Below are positions 53,369-62,601 of a stretch of DNA of 64,000 nt, one piece after another. The DNA comes from Mailhella massiliensis. Lineage in GTDB: Bacteria; Desulfobacterota; Desulfovibrionia; Desulfovibrionales; Desulfovibrionaceae. Position 1 is the stretch's first letter. The number at the start of each line of letters is the position of its first letter. The notes under the pieces are model-generated. The model was not told the origin of the DNA. It searched no databases and saw only the letters and a program-made list of their open reading frames with translations. The position numbers and the translations under genes are program-made. Location: NCBI RefSeq assembly GCF_900155525.1, contig NZ_LT706942.1, forward strand, positions 193,530-257,529. The letters are read 5' to 3'.

Positions 53369-55420
53369 ATGAAATATCCCAAGTTGTTTTCTCCCATAGC
53401 GCTCAGCCCGACCTGCGTGCTTAAAAACAGAATTGTAAAGACAGGGCAGTCCACCTGGCGCTGGAATCAGGACGGGTCTGCCCAGGACAGCACCGGCGAG
53501 GATCTGTACGAGAATATCGCCAGAGGCGGGGCCGCCGCCGTGATCATAGGAGGGTGCGCCATAGAGGACACTCCCGGCATCTATCTCGGCCTGTGGGACG
53601 ACAAGTTCATCCCCGGACTGCGCCACCTGGCGGACAAGGTACACAAGTACGACTGCAAGATCTTCGCGCAGTTCCATCATTCCGGCCCCGCCGCATGGCC
53701 CCGCCTCGGAGCGCTTCCCATATCCTCCTCTTCCCTCGGGCTTGATGAAATCCCCATGAAGCCGCCGCTTGCCAATCCCTGCCGGGAAATGACGCTGGAG
53801 GAGATACGGGAAAAGCAGCGTCAGATCGTGGAAGCCTGTGTCCGCGCCGATCAGGGCGGATTCGACGGCATGGAAATTCATGTCGCTCACGGCTATCTTC
53901 TGAACAGCTTCGTCAGCCGTGTGTGGAATCACAGAACGGATGAATACGGCGCGCAGAACGTGGAGAACCGTACGCGCATCGTGCGCGAGATATTTGAGGA
54001 AGCCCGCAGGCGCTGCCGGCCTGAATTCGTGCTCGGCGTCCGCATGAACGGCCGTGAATACGGCGCGAACGGCGCCATTACCATTGAGGAGGCCGTGGAG
54101 AACGCCCGTGCCTTCGAGTCCATGGGGGCGCAGTTCATCAACGTGGCCGGTTACGGCTACGGTGAGGCCCCGTTCCGTTACTGCCCGGATTACTTCCCCT
54201 ATCCCGAGCCGGAAGACTTCATGAAGCCTTATATGGAAGCCTATCGCGGCAAGGGGCTGTGGACGGACTCGGCAAGCCATATCAAGAAGGCGGTCAGCGT
54301 GCCCGTGATCACCGCGGGCAGAATGAACGAGGATCTTGCGGAAAAGGTGCTCGAGGACGGCGATGCGGATATCATCGGCATAGGCCGCGGACTCTGGGCC
54401 GACCCCGAGATGCCGCGCAAGATTCTGGAAGGCCGCCCCGAGGACATCGTACGCTGCACGCGCTGCGCCAGCTGTGAAGACCCCGTGACCCAGCCGCGCA
54501 TCTGCCGTGTGAACCCTTCTCTCGGTCGGGAAAAGGAAATGGACATGAGTCCTGCCGCGACGAAGAAGAAGGTCATGGTCATAGGCGGCGGTCCCGCCGG
54601 CATGGAAGCCGCCCGTGTGGCCGCCCTGCGCGGTCATGAGGTGACGCTGTACGAGAAGACCGGTTCCCTCGGAGGTCGTATCAAGCTTGCCTCCATGATC
54701 AAGGGGTGCGAGGTGGAGAACGTCATGCCCATCTACGACTACCTCACCACGCAGATCCGTAAGCTTCCCGTGAAGGTGAAGCTCCATACCACCGTCACCC
54801 GCGAGCTGGTGCTTCAGGAAAAGCCCGACGCCGTGGTGATAGCAACGAGTTCCGAATATGCCGTACCCGAGATTCCCGGCATACACGGTTCGAAGGTCTT
54901 CACCATCAAGGGACTGTCGCGTCTTGCGGCGCTGCCTCTGCGTCTGTTCGGTCCCGAGCTGCTGGCCAGACTCAGCCATGTCTTCCTTCCCGTGGGCAAA
55001 AGAGTGGTGGTTCTCGGCGGGCAGATTGAAGGTGTGCAGGGCGCGGTCTTCCTGAAAAAGCGCGGCCGTGACGTCACCATCGTGGAAGAGAGTGAAACCT
55101 GGGGTGCGGGTATTCCCGAACGCTACTTCCAGCGTATAGGCCCGTGGTTCCGTCGCAAGAATGTCCGCGTGCTGACCGGGACGAAGGCTGTGGAAATCAC
55201 GAAGGACGGCGTACGCGTCCGGTCCTCGGACGGAACGGAAACCGTGCTCTCCTGCGACAGCGTCATGGTGCTCATGCCGCAGGTTCCTTCTCATGCTCTG
55301 GCCCGGTCGCTGGAGGGCGTCGCGGGAGAAATTCATGAGATAGGTTCGACCCTCGGTGCGGAAAACGGTCTGCTCAAACATGCCCTTTATGACGGGCGGC
55401 GGGTAGGCTGTCGGCTTTGA
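53369..55420 (+). CDS. NADH:flavin oxidoreductase, OYE/2,4-dienoyl-CoA reductase type, copy 2
   Basis: A 683-aa protein with FMN barrel, [4Fe-4S] and FAD/NAD domains in the same order as copy 1, but only distantly similar to it. The active-site block reads HVAHGYLLNSFVSR (Gly to Val compared with HGAHGYL). The cluster motif is CTRCASCEDPVTQPRICRVN. The FAD motif is VMVIGGGPAGMEAARVAALR. An extra segment around LPLRLFGPELLARLSHVFLP precedes the NAD motif VVVLGGQIEGVQGAVFL, in which the GxGxxG is altered (GGQIEG). No clear ribosome-binding site is visible. It ends at a strong terminator. Confidence 0.88.
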   Translation: MKYPKLFSPIALSPTCVLKNRIVKTGQSTWRWNQDGSAQDSTGEDLYENIARGGAAAVIIGGCAIEDTPGIYLGLWDDKFIPGLRHLADKVHKYDCKIFAQFHHSGPAAWPRLGALPISSSSLGLDEIPMKPPLANPCREMTLEEIREKQRQIVEACVRADQGGFDGMEIHVAHGYLLNSFVSRVWNHRTDEYGAQNVENRTRIVREIFEEARRRCRPEFVLGVRMNGREYGANGAITIEEAVENARAFESMGAQFINVAGYGYGEAPFRYCPDYFPYPEPEDFMKPYMEAYRGKGLWTDSASHIKKAVSVPVITAGRMNEDLAEKVLEDGDADIIGIGRGLWADPEMPRKILEGRPEDIVRCTRCASCEDPVTQPRICRVNPSLGREKEMDMSPAATKKKVMVIGGGPAGMEAARVAALRGHEVTLYEKTGSLGGRIKLASMIKGCEVENVMPIYDYLTTQIRKLPVKVKLHTTVTRELVLQEKPDAVVIATSSEYAVPEIPGIHGSKVFTIKGLSRLAALPLRLFGPELLARLSHVFLPVGKRVVVLGGQIEGVQGAVFLKKRGRDVTIVEESETWGAGIPERYFQRIGPWFRRKNVRVLTGTKAVEITKDGVRVRSSDGTETVLSCDSVMVLMPQVPSHALARSLEGVAGEIHEIGSTLGAENGLLKHALYDGRRVGCRL

Positions 55421-55432
55421 TGCCGATCGGGA

Positions 55433-55464
55433 ACGCCCCGTCGTCAAAGGCGGGGCGTTTTTTT
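55433..55464 (+). terminator. Intrinsic terminator of the right TRAP-TAXI/flavoprotein operon
   Basis: ACGCCCCG, a 10-base loop and CGGGGCGT are followed by seven Ts, 12 bases after the flavoprotein stop. Confidence 0.9.
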
Positions 55465-55717
55465 CTGCAGGATGCTGGGAAAACAGGGTTGTGTTGTGGA
55501 ACTTTTCATGGAAAAATATATGGTTTGGCGTATATCATCCCATGTCGTCGGGAACTGGACCGCTGTGGGGATTTTTTACCGGGGGGCGGTAAGAAAGACT
55601 GAACCGCATATGCGCAGGATGATGTTCTGTGAATGCTGAACCGGACAGTGGGGAAGCGTTTTTTCTCGGGTGGGTCATGGCCGCTGCAGGGTGTGACGAG
55701 CGGAAGGGAGTAGGGTT

Positions 55718-57139
55718 TTGTCAGTCCCAAGGTTGTCTCAGGATATTTTTGAAATTTTGTACAAGAGCGATGTGGGTATCGCCATCTGTGATGGTGAAGG
55801 CCGTTTTGTCTGGGGCAACCCTCAGTATCAGCGCATCAGCAAGTTTGAAGTGCACAAGGTCGAAGGCCAGCACATTCTGGACATCATGACCGCACACTCC
55901 GTCAACGTGCAGGGCGCGGAAAACATGCTTTCCGTAGTGCTCAACAAGCGTTCATCCTATACCTGCATGGTGGACTTCAATACCGGGCATGACACCATCG
56001 CCACGGCGACTCCCATTTTCAATGAGGACGGCTCTCTTCGCTGGCTCATGTACTATCTTGTGGACTGCGATCAGGTCTTTCAGATGCAGCAGCAGCTTGC
56101 CGAAGTGACGGAACGCATGGAGGTGAGTCAGAAGCAGTTGCAGGAAGCGCTCTTTGAAAAAGGCGGACTGAACAGTTATGTGGTTCACGACGGCAAAATG
56201 CTGGATATTTACGCGGCTGCTCTCCGTATGGCTCAGGTGACGGCCACGGTGCTCATTCTCGGCGAAACAGGTACGGGGAAGGATCATCTTGCCAAATTCA
56301 TCCATAATGCGGGTACCCGCAAGGAAACCCCTTTTGTTCATGTGAACTGCAGCGCCATTCCCGAGAATCTTTTCGAATCGGAACTGTTCGGTTATGAGGC
56401 GGGATCGTTCACCGGCGCATCGCGTCAGGGCAAGATGGGGCTCATCGAGTTTGCCAACCACGGCACTCTGTATCTGGATGAGGTTGCTGACCTGCCCCTC
56501 AATATGCAGACGAAGCTGCTGCTTGTCCTGCAGAACAAGAAACTGATCCGCATAGGCGGGGTCAAGGCCCGTGCGGTGGACGTTCGTGTCATTGCCGCCA
56601 CCAACAGAGATCTTCAGAGCATGGTTGCGGAGAAGCGGTTCCGGGAGGATCTGTACTACAGGCTGAATGTGCTGGAAATTCAGCTTCCGCCCCTGCGCGA
56701 CCGCAGGGACGACATCATTCCTTTCGTTCAGTTTTTCGTGGAGCGCTTCAATGAGCGTTACAAGGTGCACAAGAAGTTCAGCCAGCACGCGCTGCACTGT
56801 TTTCTGCAATATGACTGGCCGGGGAATGTCCGCGAACTGGAACATCTGGTGGAGAGGCTCGTCATCATGTCCCCCGAGGATTTCATAGGGGAGGAGCTGT
56901 TACCGGAGAAATTCAGGAATGCGGAAAAGAAGACCCCTTCTCTGGAGAAGGGGCGGAAGCTTAAGGATATTCTGGAAATGGTGGAGGAGCAGGTACTCCG
57001 AAAGGCCATAGCGTCGTCGTCCTCTCTGAAGGAGGCCGCCGAGAGACTGGGCATAGAACTTTCCACCCTGACCAGAAAGAAGCAGAAGTATGGAATATAC
57101 CTTAAAAAAGAATACGGTGAGCGCGAAAACGAAGAATAG
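55718..57139 (+). CDS. Sigma-54-dependent transcriptional activator with N-terminal PAS domain, TTG start
   Basis: 473 aa. A PAS sensor domain (residues about 8-118; VGIAICDGEGRFVWGNPQYQ) and a coiled linker are followed by the AAA+ domain: Walker A GETGTGKD (182-189), sigma-54 contact loop GSFTGA (229-234, Ala to Ser compared with GAFTGA), Walker B LYLDE (251-255), then WPGNVRELEHLVER. A Fis-type helix-turn-helix ends it (SLKEAAERLGIELSTLTRKK). TTG 55718 has GGGAG seven bases upstream. It is the obvious candidate activator for the sigma-54 promoters at 45554 and 45903. Confidence 0.93.
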   Translation: MSVPRLSQDIFEILYKSDVGIAICDGEGRFVWGNPQYQRISKFEVHKVEGQHILDIMTAHSVNVQGAENMLSVVLNKRSSYTCMVDFNTGHDTIATATPIFNEDGSLRWLMYYLVDCDQVFQMQQQLAEVTERMEVSQKQLQEALFEKGGLNSYVVHDGKMLDIYAAALRMAQVTATVLILGETGTGKDHLAKFIHNAGTRKETPFVHVNCSAIPENLFESELFGYEAGSFTGASRQGKMGLIEFANHGTLYLDEVADLPLNMQTKLLLVLQNKKLIRIGGVKARAVDVRVIAATNRDLQSMVAEKRFREDLYYRLNVLEIQLPPLRDRRDDIIPFVQFFVERFNERYKVHKKFSQHALHCFLQYDWPGNVRELEHLVERLVIMSPEDFIGEELLPEKFRNAEKKTPSLEKGRKLKDILEMVEEQVLRKAIASSSSLKEAAERLGIELSTLTRKKQKYGIYLKKEYGERENEE

Positions 57140-57251
57140 GCCGTTCTGAGCGTTTTCTCGCGATGAGCGGGAGATTGCCTTCTTCCGTGAAAGGCTGCGT
57201 CGGCTTTTTCCGGCGGCTGCAGGCGGCCGTGCCGGGGCAGGCCTGCTGCGG

Positions 57252-58142
57252 TCACCCCTTGTCGCTCCTGGTCTTCCAGCGATTGTGCATCCAGAACCAC
57301 TGTTCGGGGTTTTCACGGATGAAGCGTTCTATGGCCTGCGTGTAGAAGGCGGCCGCCTGCTTTACCTGTTCGTCGCGGGAACCTTCAAGGAGCGTAGTGT
57401 CCAGAGGTTCCTGCATACGGAAGACGTAGTCTTTGCCGTCGCGGACAAGAGCCACCGGCCAGATGAGCGCCTTTGCCCGGACGGCGAGCAGTGCGGGGCC
57501 CATGTTCACGGCCGCCACTTCGTCGAGAAAGGGGAGAAATTCCGCTTCCGCAGGCGAGGTGTTGTGATCCACCAGAAAGGCCACGATGCCTTTGTGATGC
57601 AGGGCCCGTATTACGCTCATGGCCGCGTTTCTGTGTCCTACCATATCCGCTCCCGTAGCTTCGCGGCAGGAGGCGATGAAGGTCTGCACTGCTTCGTCGT
57701 GATAGCGGCGCACCACCACCATGCGAGGCCTCGGGGCTTCATAGAGCTGGCCCAGCATGGAGGCCAGCAGCTCCCATGAACCGAAGTGGGCGGTGGCCGC
57801 CACAATAGGCCGGTCGCAGGAACGCAGTTTTTCCATAAGCTCGGGCGATTCGATGCGCAGGCGCGGGGAATGCATGCCGAAGCGTCCGGTAAGCAGAATT
57901 TCCAGAAAGGAACGACCCGTATGGCAGAAGCTGGCATGGGCCGTTTTTTCCGCTTCCTTCTCCGTCATGCCGAGATGGCGCATGATGTTTCTTACCGCGA
58001 GTCTGCGGCGGGAGGGCACGAAATACCAGATGAGGTGTCCCACGCCGTTGCCGAGAAGTTCGATGCCGGGAAACCCCAGAAGGCGCAGCGCGCTGCCTGC
58101 GGCCTTCAGCAGGGCAAGACGGATCTGGTCGCTGCGAGTCAT
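57252..58142 (-). CDS. Lysophospholipid/lipid A acyltransferase (LpxL/HtrB family)
   Basis: 296 aa. The catalytic HxxxxE motif is in AHFGSWELLASML, and the second family block is VAFLVDHNTSP. A single N-terminal hydrophobic segment anchors it to the inner membrane, where it would add a secondary acyl chain to the lipid A precursor. It overlaps the preceding acyltransferase by 4 bases (ATGA), so both act together in lipid biosynthesis. Whether it is LpxL- or LpxM-like cannot be decided. Confidence 0.9.
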   Translation of the reverse strand: MTRSDQIRLALLKAAGSALRLLGFPGIELLGNGVGHLIWYFVPSRRRLAVRNIMRHLGMTEKEAEKTAHASFCHTGRSFLEILLTGRFGMHSPRLRIESPELMEKLRSCDRPIVAATAHFGSWELLASMLGQLYEAPRPRMVVVRRYHDEAVQTFIASCREATGADMVGHRNAAMSVIRALHHKGIVAFLVDHNTSPAEAEFLPFLDEVAAVNMGPALLAVRAKALIWPVALVRDGKDYVFRMQEPLDTTLLEGSRDEQVKQAAAFYTQAIERFIRENPEQWFWMHNRWKTRSDKG

Positions 58143-58798
58143 GCGGAAACTCCGGGAATAAGCCCTACGGCAAGTTCGTGCAGTTCTTTTTCCAGACGCG
58201 CGCTGACCCGTGCCATGGTGGATTCCTCGATGTCGGGAACTTCCTTTTTTCCTTCATCCCAGGCATGGCCGAAGCGGATGGTCACGCCGGAAAAGGGCAG
58301 GGGAACCTGAAATCTGTCCCAGGTGGGGCAGCGCAGGGCGTGCTTCTGATAGATGCGCACCGGCATGATGCGTGCGTTGGTGCGGTTGGCAAGGAAAAAG
58401 GGACCTTCCTTGGTTTTGTGGCGCGGACCTGCCGGACCGTCCACGGTGATGCAGGCATGTACGAGATCCTGCTTCATCATATGCGCCAGGCTGAGCAGCG
58501 CGCGCACGCCTCCGCGGGTGCTGGAACCGCGTACGGCGCCTACGTTTTTCGAGGCGAGAATGCGGGCCAGCATGTCGCCGTCGGAACTGGGGCTGACGAT
58601 GGAGACCACGCGCAGATGGCGGGAAACCGGAATGAGGGAGAAGAGTTCGTCATGCCAGAGGCAGAAGATGATGCGTTCTCCCCTGGCGTGTATGGCGTCC
58701 ACTTCCGCGCGGTTTTCTTCCCGGATGCGGAGCGTGGCGCAGATGGCGGAATAGAGCGTGGTGAAGAGCGAAGAGGTAAGAGCTGGAGGAAGGTGCAT
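58139..58798 (-). CDS. Lysophospholipid acyltransferase family protein (DUF374)
   Basis: 219 aa with an N-terminal hydrophobic segment and the DUF374 motifs IIFCLWHDELFSLIPVSRHL (His-Asp catalytic pair), SSTRGGVRALLSLAHMMKQ and ITVDGPAGPRHKTKEG. The family is predicted to acylate lipids at the inner membrane, often next to lipid A genes as here. It is the first gene of a two-gene operon with the LpxL-like enzyme. Confidence 0.9.
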   Translation of the reverse strand: MHLPPALTSSLFTTLYSAICATLRIREENRAEVDAIHARGERIIFCLWHDELFSLIPVSRHLRVVSIVSPSSDGDMLARILASKNVGAVRGSSTRGGVRALLSLAHMMKQDLVHACITVDGPAGPRHKTKEGPFFLANRTNARIMPVRIYQKHALRCPTWDRFQVPLPFSGVTIRFGHAWDEGKKEVPDIEESTMARVSARLEKELHELAVGLIPGVSA

Positions 58799-58953
58799 AT
58801 CTCTCTGGTCTTGTTATAGGGACAAGGAAAAACGGGTCCGTCCGGGGGTATGGTCTTGACGGATGGTATGATAGCCCACATTATCCCGATGTGCCAGTGG
58901 AGAATGACGACTTTTTCCCGGGGCAAGCCCCGGCCCGTATCGGAGACAAAGGC

Positions 58954-59766
58954 GTGGCGGAAGGTGTCAGACTGAACAAGGCACTGGCGGATGCGGGTGT
59001 GTGCTCGCGCCGCCGGGCCGATGAACTTGTTTTTGCAGGCAGAGTACGCGTGAACGGAACCGTGGCGGATTCTCCGGCTCTTCGCGTTGCCCCCGGAGAC
59101 CGCGTGGAGCTCGACGGCAGGCCCGTGCAGCTCAAGGCCTCGGAAGAGAAGGTGTGCTGGCTCATGCTCAATAAGCCTGTGCAGGTGGTTTCCACGGCAA
59201 GCGATCCCGAGGGAAGGGAAACCGTGCTCGACCTTGTGCCCGATCCGTGGAGGCGCAGGCGTCTTTTTCCCGTGGGCAGGCTGGATTATTTTTCCGAAGG
59301 GCTGATTCTGCTTTCCGACGACGGCGAGCTTGCGCACCGCCTTACCCATCCGCGCTGGCACCTTTCCAAGGTCTACCATGTACTGGTGCGGCCGGAAGAC
59401 GGTGAGGATTCCGTGCCTGCTGCGCTTTCCCTCATGCGCCGGGGCATGACGCTGGCCGAGGGGGAAAAGCTCGCTCCTGTGGAGGTGCGGGTTCTTCCCT
59501 CGAAGTCTTCTCGCGGGATACTTCTGGAAATGGTGCTTCATCAGGGACTGAACCGGCAGATACGCCGCATGTGCCGCGATGTGGGCTTTACGGTGCTGCG
59601 TCTCAGAAGAGTGAAGGAAGGGCCGCTGGAACTCGGTTCCCTTGCTCCCGGCAGGGTGCGTCCGCTTTCCGATCTCGAGGTGGCGGCGCTGCGTCGCGCC
59701 GTGGGCCTTGAGAACCCGGAACGTGACGCAGAGGGCCGCCGGGGGTATTTTTTCGGCCGCAGATAG
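58954..59766 (+). CDS. rRNA pseudouridine synthase, RsuA/RluB family, GTG start
   Basis: 270 aa. An S4 RNA-binding domain (residues about 6-55; RLNKALADAGVCSRRRADEL) is followed by the synthase domain with catalytic Asp111 in PVGRLDYFSEGLILL. The motif LNRQIRRMCRDVGFTVLRL is typical of RluB/RsuA. GTG 58954 is preferred: GGAG lies eight bases upstream and the S4 domain begins at once. A probable promoter TTGACG (58856-58861), 17 bases, CATTAT (58879-58884) would make an upstream GTG at 58891 leaderless. Confidence 0.9.
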   Translation: MAEGVRLNKALADAGVCSRRRADELVFAGRVRVNGTVADSPALRVAPGDRVELDGRPVQLKASEEKVCWLMLNKPVQVVSTASDPEGRETVLDLVPDPWRRRRLFPVGRLDYFSEGLILLSDDGELAHRLTHPRWHLSKVYHVLVRPEDGEDSVPAALSLMRRGMTLAEGEKLAPVEVRVLPSKSSRGILLEMVLHQGLNRQIRRMCRDVGFTVLRLRRVKEGPLELGSLAPGRVRPLSDLEVAALRRAVGLENPERDAEGRRGYFFGRR

Positions 59767-59863
59767 AGAAACGGCATGTACGCGCCTGAAGGGGCGCTTT
59801 GTTTTCCGGGCGATGAGAAACGTTTCGCCCGGCAGAAAACCATGAACATTCCGAGGTGAATTT

Positions 59864-61396
59864 ATGGATATACGTTTTCAGGCAGGCGGTCCTTCCCGCT
59901 GGAAGGCCGACGTGGTGCTCAGCTTCGTGTTTGAGGATGAACGTGTGGAGCAGGCCTGTCCCGAACTTGCCGAACGCGCTCCCTGGCTCGGCATCGCTCC
60001 CGCGTGGCGCGATTTTCGCGGGCACAAGGGCGAATTCGTCATGTTTTACGGGCCGGAAGCCATGGAGATATCCCGTGTGCTCGGCGTGGGACTCGGCAGG
60101 GCGGAGAAGGCGGATATGACCGCGTTCCGCTACGCCGTAGGTACCGCGCTGCGCCGCTGCCGCGAGTACGATCTGGAAACCGTGGGGGTGGACGGCTGTT
60201 CCCTTGCCCGCGTCGCCGCGCGTCTGGGTGTCGACATGGCCGCAATCGTGCGGGAAACCGTGCTCAGCGCCTTCCTCGGGCTGTATCGCTATGACCGCTG
60301 GCTGAGCGAGAAAAGTTCTCATGCCGATCCCCGCTGGCTGGGCCTTCTGCTGGAAGGCGAATTTGTGGAAAACGACGTGCGCGCCGCCGCCAGAATGGCC
60401 GAGGCGGAAGCTTCCGGCATCATGCTCGCCCGCGACGCCGCCAATGACCCTGCCAACGTCATGACGCCTTCCGCGTTTGCGGAAAAGGCGAGGGAAGTGG
60501 CCGCAAGGCACGGCATGTCCTTCCGTGTGCTGGGCCGGGAAGAGCTGGAGGCCGAAGGCATGGGCGCCTATCTGGCGGTGGCCCGCGGTTCCGCCGAAGA
60601 ACCCCGCATGGCCGTGGTGGAATACACGCCCAAAGGGACGGAAGGCCTTGCTCCCGTGATTCTCGTAGGCAAGGGACTCTGCTTCGATTCCGGCGGCATC
60701 AGCCTGAAGCCCGCCAAGGGCATGGAAGACATGAAGGGCGACATGTCGGGCGCGGCCGCCGTGCTCGGCGTGATGGAGGCCCTGGGGCGGCTCGGTGCTT
60801 CCGCCGCGCCTTCGCGTCCGGTGGTGGGCATCATGGCCTGTGCGGAGAACATGCCCGACGGCCATGCCGCGCGACCCGGGGATATCGTGGTTGCAAAGAA
60901 CGGCAAGTCCATTGAAATCGTGAATACCGATGCGGAAGGCAGGCTTGTTCTGGCCGATGCTCTCGCCTGGGCGCAGGAGCATTATCAGCCGTTCCGTATT
61001 CTTGATATCGCCACCCTTACCGGTGCGTGCGCCGTGGCGCTCGGCCTGGGAGCGGCGGGCGTGTTTTCGGAAGACGAGACCCTTGCCGCCGAACTGTGTG
61101 CGGCGGGTACGGCTCTCGGGGAACGCAACTGGAGGCTTCCTCTGTGGACGTCCACCAGTCTTGAGGTGCTGAAAAGCTCCTGCGCCGACATGGTCAATTC
61201 CGGCAGGCGTGAGGGCGGGGCCGTTCATGCGGCCGTGTTCCTTCAGCAGTTCATACGCGAAGGGGTGACGTGGGCGCATATCGATATGGCGGCCGCCGAT
61301 ATGGGGGAAAGCCCCGTCAACGCCAAGGGGGCGACGGGCTTCGGCGTCCGTACGCTGCTTTGCGCCGCTCTGAGCGGCGGGAACATGCTCCAGTAG
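59864..61396 (+). CDS. pepA: Leucyl aminopeptidase (PepA, family M17)
   Basis: A 510-aa di-metal aminopeptidase. Metal and catalytic residues match E. coli PepA: Lys270 and Asp275 in GKGLCFDSGGISLKP, Asp293 in KGDMSGAA, and Asp356/Glu358 in the signature NTDAEGRL. Cytosolic; degrades peptides to amino acids. The N-terminal domain (residues 1-170) is diverged, as is normal for the family. GAGG precedes ATG 59864. Confidence 0.95.
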   Translation: MDIRFQAGGPSRWKADVVLSFVFEDERVEQACPELAERAPWLGIAPAWRDFRGHKGEFVMFYGPEAMEISRVLGVGLGRAEKADMTAFRYAVGTALRRCREYDLETVGVDGCSLARVAARLGVDMAAIVRETVLSAFLGLYRYDRWLSEKSSHADPRWLGLLLEGEFVENDVRAAARMAEAEASGIMLARDAANDPANVMTPSAFAEKAREVAARHGMSFRVLGREELEAEGMGAYLAVARGSAEEPRMAVVEYTPKGTEGLAPVILVGKGLCFDSGGISLKPAKGMEDMKGDMSGAAAVLGVMEALGRLGASAAPSRPVVGIMACAENMPDGHAARPGDIVVAKNGKSIEIVNTDAEGRLVLADALAWAQEHYQPFRILDIATLTGACAVALGLGAAGVFSEDETLAAELCAAGTALGERNWRLPLWTSTSLEVLKSSCADMVNSGRREGGAVHAAVFLQQFIREGVTWAHIDMAAADMGESPVNAKGATGFGVRTLLCAALSGGNMLQ

Positions 61397-61413
61397 CAGA
61401 CGGGCGGACAGAA

Positions 61414-61446
61414 GAAAAGGGCGGGGCCTGGCTCCGCCTTTTTCAT
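61414..61446 (+). terminator. Probable intrinsic terminator after pepA
   Basis: GGGCGGGGCC and GGCTCCGCC form an imperfect hairpin followed by TTTTTC, 20 bases after the stop. The following bases up to 61724 hold no supported gene. Confidence 0.6.
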
Positions 61447-61724
61447 CCTGCGGCCGTTTCCGGCTGCGGATACGCCCGGAGCAGAGGCCCGCGGAAAGGC
61501 CGGACCGGGGAGAGCCGGCTTTGCGCTTGAAATTGTTCCGTTCTGCAGGTATTTCCGCAGTGACGGAACGGTCGTCTTTTTCCGTCGCACAGAGCCGGGG
61601 CTGCCGCGGAACATGCCGGATACGGCTCCCGGGATACGGGGGGCGGCGGACGCCGTTTGGGGCGGCGTTTTTTCTGCCCCGCCGGGCGACATGAGGAACC
61701 TTCATCCGTTTCAGGGAGAAGATA

Positions 61725-62510
61725 TTGAGCCGGATAAGCAAGCTCAGCTACGCGCAGCAGGTATGCGTGAAGGCCGCGGGCAAGGCCATGCAGAGTACGG
61801 GAATGCTGCGCCCGGGCGCCCGCGTGGGCGTGGCCGTATCGGGCGGGGTGGACAGCTTCGTACTGCTCAAGGTGTTGCAGATACGCAGGCGCATCGTGCC
61901 CTTTCCTTTTGAAATCATGGCGATTCACCTCAATCCCGGGTTCGACCCGGAAAACCATGTACCCCTGGCCCGCTGGCTGGCCCAGGAAGGGATTGCCGGG
62001 CATCTTGAGGTGACCGATTACGGGCCGCGCGGCCATTCGGAAGAAAATTTAAGAAACTCCGCCTGTTTTTACTGTGCGCGCCTGCGCCGCAAGCGTCTGT
62101 TCACCCTCTGCCGGGAATATAAGCTCACCCATCTCGCCTTCGGGCACAACAACGACGATCTCGTCTCCAACTTTCTCATGAATCTTGTTCAGACGGGAAA
62201 GGTGGCGGGCATGAGCATGAACGAGCCTTTTTTCGGCGGAGCGCTTCAGGTCATACGACCCCTCATGCTGCTTCCCAAGGCGGAAATCATGCGGGCCGCC
62301 AGACAGTGGGAACTGCCGGTGTTTTCCAATCCCTGCCCTTCGGCGGGCAAAACGAAGCGTGCGGACATGATGGACGTGCTCGACGCCATGTGCGCGGGCA
62401 GCAAGGTGCGGCGCAAGAATATCTTCAACGGGCTTGCCCGCTGGCAGTGGGAACAGAACCGCCTTGCCGGGGCCGTGATTGACGGCGACGGCGCAGGCGA
62501 CGTAGAGTAG
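61725..62510 (+). CDS. TtcA-type tRNA 2-thiocytidine synthetase, TTG start
   Basis: A 261-aa PP-loop ATPase. The ATP pyrophosphatase motif SGGVDS is at residues 39-44. The cysteines CFYC (114, 117) and Cys in SNPCPS match the iron-sulfur-binding cysteines of TtcA, which thiolates cytidine 32 of tRNA. TTG 61725 has GGGAGAA upstream. The related TtuA/TilS families are less likely given the CxxC position. Confidence 0.88.
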   Translation: MSRISKLSYAQQVCVKAAGKAMQSTGMLRPGARVGVAVSGGVDSFVLLKVLQIRRRIVPFPFEIMAIHLNPGFDPENHVPLARWLAQEGIAGHLEVTDYGPRGHSEENLRNSACFYCARLRRKRLFTLCREYKLTHLAFGHNNDDLVSNFLMNLVQTGKVAGMSMNEPFFGGALQVIRPLMLLPKAEIMRAARQWELPVFSNPCPSAGKTKRADMMDVLDAMCAGSKVRRKNIFNGLARWQWEQNRLAGAVIDGDGAGDVE

Positions 62511-62601
62511 GCACTCCGGGTTCTGCCCCCGGTGTTTCGCATTTGAGAAAACGGCATCTTCCCGCCTGTGATGCGGATACATCATCCATAACGAGGCTCC
62601 T

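Noticed and set aside
52118-55447. A 1109-codon open frame on the minus strand opposite the TAXI and flavoprotein genes
   Set aside because: It is antisense to two clearly coding genes, is His/Gly/Ala-rich with no family resemblance, and arises from third-codon GC bias.
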